Source of the DNA: Alphaproteobacteria bacterium
GTDB lineage: Bacteria > Pseudomonadota > Alphaproteobacteria > Caulobacterales > Hyphomonadaceae
DNA: 38,261 bases
NCBI GenBank assembly: GCA_018969425.1
Contig: JAGWYJ010000031.1
Span: forward strand, 1-38,261
Direction of reading: 5' to 3'
Shown: positions 1-7,917 of the stretch, piece by piece
How the letters are laid out: each line of letters begins with the position of its first letter
Numbering within the stretch: position 1 is the stretch's first letter
Program-made: the position numbers and the translations under genes
Notes under the pieces: model-generated
Told to the model about the DNA's origin: nothing
Seen by the model: the letters and a program-made list of their open reading frames with translations, nothing else
The model's database searches: none

Positions 1-1
1 G

Positions 2-705
2 CCGACCCGGTATCACCGGATCAGCCATGACGGCCGAGCGATTGAAGCCCTGTTCGTGGATCTGTTCATGGAGGCCCAGCCGCGGGCTCCGGGCCAGATC
101 ATTCTGGATCTGAACGCCACCGATGATCCCCTGCACGGCCATCAGGAGGGCCGGTTCTTTCATGGGTATCATGACGGCTACGGTGATCTGCCGCTCTACA
201 TCTTCTGCGGTCGCCATCTGCTGGCGGCGAAGCGCCGGCCGGCCAACATTGATGGGGCGGCGGGAGCGCTGGAGGAGGTGATCCGGATCACTCGTCAGAT
301 CCGCCAGCGCTGGCCGCGGACCCGCATTCTGCTGCGCGCTGATTCCCGCTTCTGCCGGAACGATCTGATGGAATGGTGTGAAAACAACCGCGTCGACTAT
401 GTGTTCGGGCTTGCCCGTAATGCGCGCCTGGTGGGCGCGATCAGAGAAGAGCTGCAACAGGCGGAACAGAAGAGCCTTTCCAGCGGCCGGGCGGAGCGGG
501 TCTTTAAAGACTTCACCTGGAGCACGCTGAAGAGCTGGCCGATATTCAGTTCGCCGCCGCCTCCTGCGGTACGATCCGTCTGAAGCTGCTCAAGGTGGGC
601 GCGCGCGGTCTTGTCTCTGTCCGGCGCATCCGGTTCGCCATGGCTTCCGCCCATCCCTGGGACGGGGAGTGGGGCGAGGCCCACCGACGATTGTGCGCCG
701 CCTGA
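2..705 (+). pseudogene. IS1380-family transposase relic, cut by window edge and internally deleted
   Basis: The reading frame is open from the window edge (position 2) and reads as the middle of an IS1380-type DDE transposase. It contains the LDLNATDDPLHG block with the first catalytic Asp and, later, RADSRFCR with the second. Near position 535 the frame runs off into a short nonsense tail ending at 583. The normal C-terminus resumes in another frame from about 541 (CGTIRLKLLKVGAR, then VSVRRIRFAMAS) and stops at 703-705. The block normally between these parts, including the third catalytic residue (Glu in the GDMENRIKE-type motif), is missing. The enzyme must therefore be inactive. The roughly 170 bases after the stop are probably the non-coding right end of the element, but I could not define a terminal inverted repeat. 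Family assignment is from recalled motifs; the deletion is seen directly. Confidence 0.85.
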
Positions 706-877
706 GAGCCCCCCGCTTCGCTCTTCCCATCAACAACGGAGACCAGGAAAAACCCACCCGAAACCGCCAGGCCCGAGGCGGTGATGGCGGAGCCGTATCC
801 CCCGCCGCTCCATAAATCCTCGATTAGCCAACCGCTGGAAAATGACCCGCACCGTGGACCGGTGTGAGGAAAGCGGT

Positions 878-1418
878 CTAGCGCTTCCAGTTTTCTGCGA
901 CAATCCTTTCCGGCGGATAGGCCTTCAGGATGGCTGGCGGGAAGTCCAGCAGCAACGGGTACGTCACCTCGGTAGCCTGCAGCGCGACGGCGTCGCCAAA
1001 GCCGTTATCGATCTGAATTGGCAAGCGTGCGTTCGCTATCATTGCGGTCAGCGTGACACGCACGCCGCGATAGTCTTCTTCCTACGCTGGCGGCGACATA
1101 GATCACTCCGTCGCCCGTCACGGTCAGATCACAGAGCGTCTTGATTATTCTTGTCATAAGTTCGGGTGCGGGATCGCCCTGGCCAAGCGGGTCGAGATCG
1201 CCGCTGCTTGGGTACGGTCCTTGCGCCCAAAGCTACAAAAGCATCGCGCCTTTGAGAATGAACTGGTCGCGGTAGTCCGATTGCCCGAGACGATAGATCA
1301 GGCGTTCGATAGCGAAGCGCGTCATCAGAAGCTGCGCGTTCTCGCCGCGCTGGCGCGCATAGTCGGTCAGTGAGGCGCGCACCGAAGCGCCGATGTTTTT
1401 GAGCGGCGGCCGCGTCAT
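878..1418 (-). pseudogene. AbiEii/AbiGii-type nucleotidyltransferase toxin relic
   Basis: Conceptual translation on the minus strand gives the N-terminus of an AbiEii toxin (MTRPPLKNIGASVRASL, later DQFILKGAMLL). An in-frame TAG comes next. The same frame then continues with a GDLDPLGQGDPAPE segment, which corresponds to the nucleotidyltransferase active-site region. About 60 codons further on a frameshift occurs. The protein resumes as DYRGVRVTLT, then ARLPIQIDNGFGDAV and YPLLLDFPPAILKAYP, and stops after VAENWKR. The C-terminal half of the family is absent, and the break lies next to the IS1380 relic. Its start (ATG at 1418) overlaps the stop of the upstream abiEi relic as ATGA, the usual coupling in this bicistronic type IV toxin-antitoxin system. 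The gene is clearly broken by a stop codon, a frameshift and truncation. Confidence 0.85.
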
Positions 1419-1806
1419 GGCAGGTTTTCCAGATAGGGACGCATAACCGTTGCGACTCGGTCAGCCACGGCGCAGCGCCATATCTCATCGGTGGTGGCGC
1501 GCTTGCGGCGCAGCGCGTCGCGGAGCGCTTCGAGCGCGACATCGAGCCCGACTTTCGAGCGATGCTTGAAACTATCGGCCACCGTTTTGGCGGGCGTCGT
1601 GATCGGCACAGATACGCCGTCGATGCTATGATGCTTGATGCCGGCGGTGAGCGCCTCGCCACTGGCGCGTATAGACCTTGAGGCGCACCGGCGGCTTTGT
1701 CGGCACCCAGGCCTTAGACGGCGCAGCGTCATCCGTGGAATGCCCTCGGCCTCGAAGTCGCGCGCACGTCGACCCCCTGCTCCTGAGCACGGGCAATTGC
1801 GCGATC
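1415..1806 (-). pseudogene. AbiEi-type antitoxin relic
   Basis: The C-terminal part is intact in one frame: HHSIDGVSVPITTPAKTVAD, then SKVGLDVALEALRDALRRK and VATVMRPYLENLP. This is characteristic of AbiEi antitoxins, which repress the operon and neutralise AbiEii. Upstream, a different frame carries KAWVPTKPPVRLKV. Further upstream are pieces of the N-terminal winged-helix region (AIARAQEQGVDVRA, then DFEAEGIPRMTLRRL) in two frames, preceded by an in-frame TAG. The segment between MTLRRL and the KAWVPTKPP block is deleted, so most of the DNA-binding and central region is gone. No start codon can be assigned. With the adjoining toxin relic this is a dead AbiE module. Confidence 0.8.
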
Positions 1807-1846
1807 CTAGTTCGACTTAGCGCCCCTAGAGATCTTGGCACAATGT

Positions 1847-2065
1847 CTAGGAACTCTCATGCAAACGCCTAGTTTTTGTAACGCCGCCTACGCGCGATAG
1901 ACGATTGATGCGGGAAAAAACCGGCTTCTGAATTTCGACGAAAGCGCCTCGTTGGGATAGCAGGGCTGTCATATCCAAAGCACGACTTATGAGCGATGAA
2001 ACCTGACCGCCAAGACACTCGGAATCGAACACGCAACTAACACGCAAACCGCGATTTTGAGCCAT
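1847..2065 (-). CDS. Hypothetical 72-residue protein
   Basis: This ATG-started frame of 72 codons begins MAQNRGLRVSCVFDSE and ends NRLSRVGGVTKTRRLHESS. I do not recognise any family. Its third codon positions are clearly less GC-rich than in the core genes of the window, which fits acquired DNA. It lies directly upstream of the abiEi relic on the same strand. Its start codon sits inside a 12-bp inverted repeat (2037-2048 and 2066-2077), which could be an operator controlling it. No convincing ribosome binding site is visible. It may be the remains of a larger gene or a chance frame. Confidence 0.25.
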   Translation of the reverse strand: MAQNRGLRVSCVFDSECLGGQVSSLISRALDMTALLSQRGAFVEIQKPVFSRINRLSRVGGVTKTRRLHESS

Positions 2066-2077
2066 TTTGCGTGTTAG
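2028..2077. repeat. Iteron-like TTGCGTGTT boxes forming an inverted repeat
   Basis: AACACGCAA occurs at 2028-2036 and again at 2039-2047, two direct copies 11 bp apart, about one helical turn. The complement TTGCGTGTT occurs at 2067-2075. The second and third copies are the core of a perfect 12-bp inverted repeat (2037-2048 and 2066-2077) with a 17-nt loop. The next 80 bases contain an unusually AT-rich run (about 2095-2150). The layout resembles a repressor operator or an iteron plus AT-rich segment. No replication or integrase gene is adjacent. Confidence 0.6.
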
Positions 2078-2271
2078 CTTATTATCGCCAGCGACCTACA
2101 AATAACCGTTTTTATTATTTTTTTGTTTTCCACTTTGTCTTTTTCAGACTCATAATCGACCTCCCGTTCCGCGTCGACTTATGTTATCGACGCTTATATC
2201 TGCGAGACTGGCTCACGGCCCCCGCTTAGAATGAAGGTCCCCTCGGGGCCATGAAGGGATAGACAAAGATC

Positions 2272-3009
2272 ATGGGACGATTGGCCGGAAAGACCTGCCT
2301 CGTGACCGGAGCCGCCCAGGGCATCGGGCGCAGCATCAGCGAGGCTTTCCTCGCCGAAGGGGCGAGGGTGATCGCAACCGATCTTCGACCCGCCGCCCTC
2401 CTCGCCCTGCCAGATGGAGAGCGCCTCATCCGGATGGGGCTCGATGTCACGCAGGCGGAGGATGCGCGCCGGGCCGCCACGGCCCATCCTGATGTGAACG
2501 TTCTCGTCAACTGCGCCGGCTATGTCGCCCAGGGCGCACTGCTTGAATGCACGCCGGAAGACTTCGACCGGAGCTTCAGCATCAATGTCAGCTCCATCTT
2601 CACGCTGACGCGCGCGTTTCTGCCCTCGATGCTCGAACGAAAGGACGGCTCGATCATCAATATCGCTTCGGTCGCCTCCAGCGTGATGGCGCCTCCCAAC
2701 CGTCTCGCCTATGGCTCCAGCAAGGCGGCGGTCATCGGCCTGACCATGTCGGTCGCGCGGGATTACGCGGCCTCGGGCGTCCGCTGTAATGCGATTTCTC
2801 CCGGAACCGTGGACACCCCTTCCCTTCATGACCGGATGGCGGCGAGCGGAGACGCCGAGGCCGCCCGACGGGCCTTCATCGCCCGCCAGCTCAACGGACG
2901 CCTCGGAACTCCCGAGGAGGTGGCTGCAGTCGCTGTCCTTCTCGCCTCGGATGAAGCCAGGTTCATGACCGGAGCCAATATCGTGATCGATGGCGGCATG
3001 AGTCTCTGA
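2272..3009 (+). CDS. SDR-family NAD(P)-dependent dehydrogenase, BDH2/DHRS6-like
   Basis: This is a classical short-chain dehydrogenase/reductase of 245 residues, the standard length. It has the Rossmann motif TGAAQGIG at residues 12-19, an acidic residue (D37) at the end of the second strand that favours NAD over NADP, NCAG at 80-83, N105, and the catalytic triad S133, Y147, K151. The C-terminus ends TGANIVIDGGMSL. The sequence strongly recalls human DHRS6/BDH2 and bacterial relatives (MGRL start, SVASSV, PGTVDTPSL). Bacterial members act on 3-hydroxybutyrate-like or 2-keto-3-deoxy-sugar acids. The real substrate cannot be read from the sequence and there are no catabolic neighbours. The start is ATG with AAGGGA about 14 bases upstream. 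The gene stands alone between the decayed accessory patch and tRNA-Phe. Confidence 0.93.
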   Translation: MGRLAGKTCLVTGAAQGIGRSISEAFLAEGARVIATDLRPAALLALPDGERLIRMGLDVTQAEDARRAATAHPDVNVLVNCAGYVAQGALLECTPEDFDRSFSINVSSIFTLTRAFLPSMLERKDGSIINIASVASSVMAPPNRLAYGSSKAAVIGLTMSVARDYAASGVRCNAISPGTVDTPSLHDRMAASGDAEAARRAFIARQLNGRLGTPEEVAAVAVLLASDEARFMTGANIVIDGGMSL

Positions 3010-3253
3010 TCAGCGATCCTCCTGATATCATCGGATGATGTCCCACAGATCGCGACTTCCGGCTCACCGGACGCCCCCTCGTGTCGCGAGGGTCCCGACA
3101 CCTGTCTCGGCCGGCGCTGTGAGTCGGCTCAGACGGGGTCTTGAGGGCGCCCCCCGCACCGGCAATCGTGAGAGGCGTCGTGACAGGCCCGTGCTGAGCG
3201 CGACACCGAAGCCGCGCCTGCTGTGAACGGTCATGTTCAGGGGGACAGGAAAA

Positions 3254-3329
3254 TGGTGCCCAGGGACGGAATTGAACCGCCGACACGCGGATTTTCAATC
3301 CGCTGCTCTACCAACTGAGCTACCTGGGC
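3254..3329 (-). tRNA. tRNA-Phe (GAA)
   Basis: Read on the minus strand, this is a complete 76-nt cloverleaf. The 7-bp acceptor stem runs GCCCAGG to CCTGGGC, the D-arm is AGCTCAGTTGGTAGAGC, and the anticodon loop contains GAA. The T-loop is GTTCAATTC and the CCA end is encoded. It lies 84 bases downstream of yacG on the same strand and could be read through from the infA operon. Confidence 0.97.
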
Positions 3330-3413
3330 GACCCGCAGCGAGGCAGGACGGCGGCCTGTATAGGAAATGCCTCCGACGGTGTCCATGCTTTTTCGCGCGC
3401 AGATCCTCCCCTG

Positions 3414-3611
3414 TCACGAGGGCTCTGTCCCGCGATCGCGATCCGGCAGGCTCGAAGCTCCATCCTCCCCCTCGCCCTCCTCGGACCCGGGTATCGCGTA
3501 GCCGCCCGACAGCCAGCGATGAAGATCGACATCGGCGCATCGCCGGGAACAGAACGGGGCGTGAGCCTCCTCGGACTTCCGACGACAGATGGGACAAGGA
3601 CGAACGGTCAT
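3414..3611 (-). CDS. yacG: YacG-type zinc-binding protein (DNA gyrase inhibitor family)
   Basis: This is a 65-residue protein with the four-cysteine zinc site of the YacG family: C6-P-I-C9 and C21-S-R-R-C25, followed by the conserved DLHRWLSGGYAIPG segment. In E. coli YacG binds the GyrB C-terminal domain and inhibits DNA gyrase. Whether the alphaproteobacterial form does so is inferred from homology. The tail after residue 45 is acidic and probably disordered. The start ATG (3611) overlaps the stop of the RNase E/G gene as ATGA, so the two are translationally coupled. It is the last protein gene of the infA-maf-RNase-yacG block. Confidence 0.93.
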   Translation of the reverse strand: MTVRPCPICRRKSEEAHAPFCSRRCADVDLHRWLSGGYAIPGSEEGEGEDGASSLPDRDRGTEPS

Positions 3612-4663
3612 GTCAGGCTCCAGACCTGCCAGCGCCCCTCTGGCGCAGGGGTATCCTCAATTATCCAGCGTTCGCCGATACGGGCCGCCAGCGCCGCGCG
3701 CCAGCCTATCCGGTCCGCCCTCAGCCAGCCGGCGGCCGCCGGAGAGAGGCGAACGCCGATCCGGGCGCCCCGCTTCTCGCAGGCCTCCCGTTCGATAGCT
3801 CGAAGCACATCAAGAGCCTCTCTTTCGGCTGGATCCGCGCCCAACGCCTCCCGCAGGGGCCTCAAACGGCGGGCCAGCGCAGCCTCACACAGGCCGAGCC
3901 GGGACAGCTCAAGCACCTCGCTCGCCCGGCCCAGTCGTGCCGCCAGCGCCTCACGAAAGCCGGCAACTGTCTCACGTCGATCGACAGGCGATCTCATGGA
4001 CACGAAATCAACCACGACCAGCCCACCGAGGCCCTTGAGAGAGATGAGCCTCGCCGCCTCGCGGGCGGCGGCGAGGTTCAGGGAGGCGGCCAGGGTCTCG
4101 GGCCGGCCGTCCCGCCCTCCCGCGTCGACATCGACGACCGTCATCGCTTCGAGGGTCTCAATCGTCAGGCGCCCGCCTCCCGGAATGAGGTGACGGCCCT
4201 CAAGGCCCTCCTCAATCGCCTCGTCGATCCGGCGGCCAGCCGCCTGCCCCTCGCATCGTTCGATGATCTCGACGCCTTTCAGGAACGGATCATCAGGGGC
4301 GGGCGACAGGCGCCCAGGCTTGTCCGGACGCGCATCGGTCGCCGAAGGCTCAGCCCTGACCAGAAGGGCGCCCTTGCCTGCCCAGGATTCGGCCTTCACA
4401 CGGACGGCCAGGCGTTCGCCTTCCCGCAAGCGGAGCGAACGGGTCGTCTCGATCCATCCGTCGCGATCGCCCCCGAGATCGACGAACCACCCGCCGCCAG
4501 GCAGGCGAGCCCTGATGCGCCCCCACCAGATCTCATCCAGCCGGGGGCGGTCCTGCGCCTCGCTCCAGCGTTCGAGATCGACCCTGAAGGGCCTTCCATC
4601 CTCGTCGAGCAGAACTCGCCGTCGCTCGCCGACCGCCTCCTCGACATAAAGATGCGCCTTCAC
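3608..4663 (-). CDS. Ribonuclease E/G family protein, short form
   Basis: At 351 residues this is much shorter than RNase G (about 490) or RNase E (about 1,000). The N-terminus is a reduced S1-like segment (WWGRIRARLPGGGWFVDLGG). The catalytic core is recognisable: TVVDVDAGGRDGRPETLAAS and LGGLVVVDFVSM. These carry the two aspartates that hold the magnesium ion in RNase E/G, and between them lies the usual N-L-A-A-A-REAAR stretch. The zinc-link cysteine pair that builds the RNase E tetramer is not present. The start is GTG, overlapping the maf stop as GTGA. The location between maf and yacG is typical of alphaproteobacteria, where this gene accompanies a separate full-length RNase E. The likely role is RNA processing or decay; its specific substrates are unknown. 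Confidence 0.88.
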   Translation of the reverse strand: MKAHLYVEEAVGERRRVLLDEDGRPFRVDLERWSEAQDRPRLDEIWWGRIRARLPGGGWFVDLGGDRDGWIETTRSLRLREGERLAVRVKAESWAGKGALLVRAEPSATDARPDKPGRLSPAPDDPFLKGVEIIERCEGQAAGRRIDEAIEEGLEGRHLIPGGGRLTIETLEAMTVVDVDAGGRDGRPETLAASLNLAAAREAARLISLKGLGGLVVVDFVSMRSPVDRRETVAGFREALAARLGRASEVLELSRLGLCEAALARRLRPLREALGADPAEREALDVLRAIEREACEKRGARIGVRLSPAAAGWLRADRIGWRAALAARIGERWIIEDTPAPEGRWQVWSLT

Positions 4664-5283
4664 CGCTCACGCCCCCAGCGTCGCCCCGGAGGGAACCCCA
4701 GGCCTTCAAGCATCGCAGCCGCTTCATGGAGCGGCAGCCCGACCACGGCCGAGTAGGAGCCGCTGATGTCTGGAATGAAGGCGCCGGCCAGCCCCTGGAT
4801 TGCATATCCTCCCGCCTTACCGCGCCACTCGCCGGAGGCCAGATAACCCTGCATTTCAGCCAGGGAGAGGCGCTTGAACGTCACGCGCGTCTCCACGCGC
4901 CGTCTCGCCATACGACCATCGGGGGCGATGACCGCGACTCCGGTGATCACATCATGTCGCCGACCTGACAGACGTTCGAGGCAGGCGCGCGCCTGCTCAA
5001 GGGTTTCCGCCTTGGGAAGACAGCGCCGGCCGCACGCTACGACCGTATCAGCAGCGATGACGAAGGCGCCGGGGTGATCCTGGCTCGCCCGCCTCGCCTT
5101 GAGGTCCGCGAGACGCGAGGCCAGATCTGCAGGCTTCTCGCCAGTGAGAGGGGTTTCGTCCACATCCGCCGGCGCCACGAGGTCCGGAGCCAACCCCGCC
5201 TGGGTCAGCAACATCACACGCCGGTCGCTGGCGCTGGCCAAAACCAGCTGCGGCCGACCGATAACCCCGTTCGCGCCGGTCAC
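4660..5283 (-). CDS. maf: Maf-family nucleotide pyrophosphatase
   Basis: This is a 207-residue Maf/Ham1-fold protein. It has the signature [14 protein letters not shown] near the N-terminus (S-x-S-x-R), ADVDETPL, the A-DTVV block with the catalytic Asp, the [13 protein letters not shown] block, and [10 protein letters not shown] near residue 160. Maf proteins hydrolyse non-canonical or modified nucleoside triphosphates, dTTP or UTP to monophosphates and pyrophosphate, and have been linked to septum control. Which of the two bacterial subfamilies this belongs to cannot be settled by eye. The start is GTG, overlapping the infA stop as GTGA. It is the second gene of the infA block. Confidence 0.93.
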   Translation of the reverse strand: MTGANGVIGRPQLVLASASDRRVMLLTQAGLAPDLVAPADVDETPLTGEKPADLASRLADLKARRASQDHPGAFVIAADTVVACGRRCLPKAETLEQARACLERLSGRRHDVITGVAVIAPDGRMARRRVETRVTFKRLSLAEMQGYLASGEWRGKAGGYAIQGLAGAFIPDISGSYSAVVGLPLHEAAAMLEGLGFPPGRRWGRER

Positions 5284-5498
5284 TTGAACCGGTAGGTGAT
5301 GCGTCCCTTGGTCAGGTCGTAAGGCGTCATCTCGACGAGCACCTTGTCCCCGGTGAGGACGCGAATGCGGTTCTTGCGCATCTTGCCCGCTGTATGGGCG
5401 ATGATTTCATGTTCATTCGCCAGTTTCACGCGAAACGTGGCGTTGGGCAGCAATTCTACGATCACGCCCTCGAATTCGATCAGTTCTTCCTTCGCCAT
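5280..5498 (-). CDS. infA: Translation initiation factor IF-1
   Basis: This 72-residue single S1/OB-fold protein has the invariant IF-1 pattern: [19 protein letters not shown], then [19 protein letters not shown] and RITYRFK. It binds the A-site of the 30S subunit during initiation. The ATG is preceded by a clear Shine-Dalgarno AGAGGAG about 7 bases upstream. It heads the infA-maf-RNase E/G-yacG block, whose genes all overlap by 4 bases. A 78-base gap separates it from the UPF0262 gene, so a promoter may lie there. Confidence 0.98.
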   Translation of the reverse strand: MAKEELIEFEGVIVELLPNATFRVKLANEHEIIAHTAGKMRKNRIRVLTGDKVLVEMTPYDLTKGRITYRFK

Positions 5499-5576
5499 GA
5501 ACTCCTCTTCCCCGGCGGTCCTGCGGGAGGCCCGTATATACGCATTCGGGTCCCGCCGTCGACCAGTCGTTGAGGC

Positions 5577-6050
5577 CTAGTTACGCGCGTGGAGGGCGCA
5601 AACGAGGGTGAAGAGGCGTCTTGCGGTGTCGAAATCGACTTCGACCTTGTCAGCGAGACGTTCAACGAGAAGCTGAGAGCCTTCATTGTGAAGCCCCCTC
5701 CGACCCATGTCGATGGCCTCGATCTGAGCGGCCGAGGCGTTGCGAATCGCATCGTAATAGCTGTCGCAGATCAGGAAGTAGTCCTTGATGATCCGTCTGA
5801 GCGAGGTGAGGGACAGGATGAAGCGCCTGACCGGGGCGCCGCCTTCCTCGCTCACATCGAACACCAGGCGATTGTCGGCCAGGGACAGGAGGATCGAGTA
5901 AGGCCCTCCCTCATGGCCGACCACCGAAAAACTGTTTCCCTCGATCAGGTCAAAGATCGCCACGCGCCTCTCGTGATCAGCCTCCGGACCTGCGGGAGCA
6001 AGGCTTCGTTCGTCGATCTCGATTGCGACGATGCGTCGGGGCGAGGTCAT
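5577..6050 (-). CDS. UPF0262 family protein
   Basis: This 157-residue protein belongs to a conserved alphaproteobacterial family of unknown function. Diagnostic blocks are [55 protein letters not shown], and the near-invariant [19 protein letters not shown] followed by [13 protein letters not shown] chose the ATG at 6050 rather than the in-frame one at 6104, because 6050 overlaps the hisD stop as ATGA and gives the usual family length. The family usually follows hisD, so it is translationally coupled to histidine biosynthesis here. No active-site motif is evident and I assign no function. Confidence 0.92.
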   Translation of the reverse strand: MTSPRRIVAIEIDERSLAPAGPEADHERRVAIFDLIEGNSFSVVGHEGGPYSILLSLADNRLVFDVSEEGGAPVRRFILSLTSLRRIIKDYFLICDSYYDAIRNASAAQIEAIDMGRRGLHNEGSQLLVERLADKVEVDFDTARRLFTLVCALHARN

Positions 6051-7339
6051 GTCGATGTCGACCTCACGGATACGGATCGGGCGTGGGCCGGAAGCCCCTC
6101 GCACCCGGCGAGCGTTTCAGCGGCAGGACCCAGGGCCCGGAAGGCGTGTTCAGAGATGCGCTGAACCGATGTTCGCTTCATGAAATCCAGCACCGACAGA
6201 CCGGAGGCGAAACGCGCCGCTCCGGACGTCGGCAGCACATGGTTGGATCCGGTGACGTAGTCCCCGAGAGCCTCTGGAGCGAAACGACCGAGGAAAAGCG
6301 CTCCGGCATGGCGGATCTCATCGCCGATCAGATCGGGGTCCTCGACGGCGATCTCCACATGTTCGGGAGCGATGCGATTGACGATATCGGCGGCCTGGCT
6401 CAACGGCGCGATCACCACCGCCCCATAGTCGTTCCAGGACGCCCGGGCCGCATCCGAGAGCGAGGCGAGCATAGCGTCCGCAGCCTTCAGCACCCGGTCT
6501 GCGAACGCAGCCGAATCGGTGATCAGAATGGCCTGAGCGAGAGGATCATGTTCGCACTGCGAGAGCAGATCGGCTGCAATCCAGTCGGGAGGATTGGCCT
6601 CGTCCGCCACCACGGTGATTTCGGAAGGACCGGCGATCGTGTCGATGCCGACATCTCCGAAGACAATGCGCTTGGCGGCGGCGACCCATGCGTTTCCGGG
6701 ACCGACAATCTTGTCGACCGGACGCAGGGGTCCTGCTCCATAGGCCAGGGCGGCGACAGCCTGAGCGCCCCCGATGGGATAGTACTCGCTCACGCCCGCA
6801 AGTTTCGCCGCATAGGCTACAGCCGGATTGATCCGGCCGCCCGGAGCGGGAGACACCAGAGCCAGACGCGAGACGCCGGCGGTTCGCGCCGGGATGGCGT
6901 TCATCAGAAGAGAGGAGGGATAGCTCGCCCGACCGCCCGGAACGTAAAGCCCCACCGCATCGATGGCGCTCCATCGCCAGCCGAGCTCGGCGCCGGTCGC
7001 GTCCCTAAAGGCGTGAGACGCGGGTAATTGCTGACGGTGGTAAGCCTCAATGCGCGAGGCGGCGAATTCGAGGGCGCGACGAACCGGCTCGGGGCAAAGA
7101 TCGGCGGATTTCGAAAGATCCACGTCATCGGAAGTCAGGGTCGACGGCTCAAGAGTCAAACCGTCGAACTGCTTCGTCAGCTCGACCAGGGCCGAGGCGC
7201 CCTCCCGCCTCACCCGGCGAACGATCTGGGTCGCGGCAAGCATGACGTCATCCGACGACCCGGCCCGACGAAGATCGAGAAAGGCGGCGAAGTCCGCGCT
7301 GAAATCCTTATCTGTCCCTGAGAACCAGCGCACGCTCAT
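6047..7339 (-). CDS. hisD: Histidinol dehydrogenase
   Basis: This 430-residue enzyme catalyses the last two steps of histidine synthesis: NAD-dependent oxidation of L-histidinol to L-histidine, with zinc. Family blocks are present in order: [20 protein letters not shown], the [12 protein letters not shown] segment, the [15 protein letters not shown] segment, [14 protein letters not shown], the zinc-site LLSQCEHDP and [10 protein letters not shown] with a catalytic histidine, and [13 protein letters not shown]. The length is normal. The ATG overlaps the stop of the DUF2948 gene as ATGA. The other his genes are not in the window, so the pathway is dispersed in this genome. Confidence 0.97.
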   Translation of the reverse strand: MSVRWFSGTDKDFSADFAAFLDLRRAGSSDDVMLAATQIVRRVRREGASALVELTKQFDGLTLEPSTLTSDDVDLSKSADLCPEPVRRALEFAASRIEAYHRQQLPASHAFRDATGAELGWRWSAIDAVGLYVPGGRASYPSSLLMNAIPARTAGVSRLALVSPAPGGRINPAVAYAAKLAGVSEYYPIGGAQAVAALAYGAGPLRPVDKIVGPGNAWVAAAKRIVFGDVGIDTIAGPSEITVVADEANPPDWIAADLLSQCEHDPLAQAILITDSAAFADRVLKAADAMLASLSDAARASWNDYGAVVIAPLSQAADIVNRIAPEHVEIAVEDPDLIGDEIRHAGALFLGRFAPEALGDYVTGSNHVLPTSGAARFASGLSVLDFMKRTSVQRISEHAFRALGPAAETLAGCEGLPAHARSVSVRSTST

Positions 7340-7779
7340 GGGCGCGTTCCATGATCAGGCTTTCTTCGGGTCGGCCAGACAGGACCAGTGTCTTGGAGCG
7401 TCGCCTCAAGACACTCAACCTGAACCATCAGGCGACCGCCGCCGGCGAAAGCGAGCTCGACCTCTCCGGCCGGCGCCTCCGCCCCCGGATGAAAGCGGAC
7501 ATCAAGGAGGGAGAGGACATCGTCAACGCCTCGGGGCAGGGCCTGCGAACGGACATTGAGAACTCCGGACAAGGCGAGAATCGCCCGCGATCGGAAGTAG
7601 GGAGGGCGCCGCCCTGCCCGCTCCCACTGAAAACGATTGACCTCGAGCCCGAAACTGCGCGCTCGACGATTGAACGCCATGTCCTGCGGACGCACGAGGG
7701 CGTCCTGCACGGCGGCCGCCATGAGGCTGAGACCTTCGGCGTCATCCGCCAGGAGCCTGAGACCGCCCGTTTCCGCCAT
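7336..7779 (-). CDS. DUF2948 family protein
   Basis: This 147-residue protein contains LRLLADDAEGLSLMAAAVQD, then FNRRARSFGLEVNRFQWE and RSRAILALSGVLNVRSQAL, with a VEC motif near the C-terminus. It matches the alphaproteobacterial DUF2948 family, which has no known function and usually sits between murA and hisD, as here. It is soluble with no signal peptide. It is the first gene of the DUF2948-hisD-UPF0262 unit. A promoter for the unit would lie in the 138-base gap before murA, although that gap also holds a stem-loop at 7818-7849. Confidence 0.88.
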   Translation of the reverse strand: MAETGGLRLLADDAEGLSLMAAAVQDALVRPQDMAFNRRARSFGLEVNRFQWERAGRRPPYFRSRAILALSGVLNVRSQALPRGVDDVLSLLDVRFHPGAEAPAGEVELAFAGGGRLMVQVECLEATLQDTGPVWPTRRKPDHGTRP

Positions 7780-7817
7780 TCATCGCCGCCTTCGCGCCGC
7801 CGGTTACCGCAACCGCG

Positions 7818-7849
7818 CAACCCGTTCGTCAGCCCTCGCCGACGGGTTG
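7818..7849 (-). terminator. Stem-loop between murA and the hisD unit, possible terminator
   Basis: CAACCCGT (7818-7825) and ACGGGTTG (7842-7849) form a perfect 8-bp stem with a 16-nt loop, about 70 bases past the murA stop. No U-tract follows on the minus strand, so termination is uncertain. Confidence 0.4.
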
Positions 7850-7917
7850 TGACCTAGACTAATTCCCGTCCGTTCTCCAGCGCCATTGTGCACCGCATCA
7901 CGATCCGTCGCTGAACG

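Noticed and set aside
3254-3329. tRNA-Phe as an integration site for the 1-2,200 accessory patch
   Set aside because: I found no direct repeat of the tRNA 3' end and no integrase gene, and the SDR gene lies between.
3233-4756. Long plus-strand open frame of 507 codons
   Set aside because: It runs antisense to tRNA-Phe, yacG and the RNase E/G gene, has low-complexity Arg/Pro/Ala composition and no family motifs. High GC keeps the frame open by chance.
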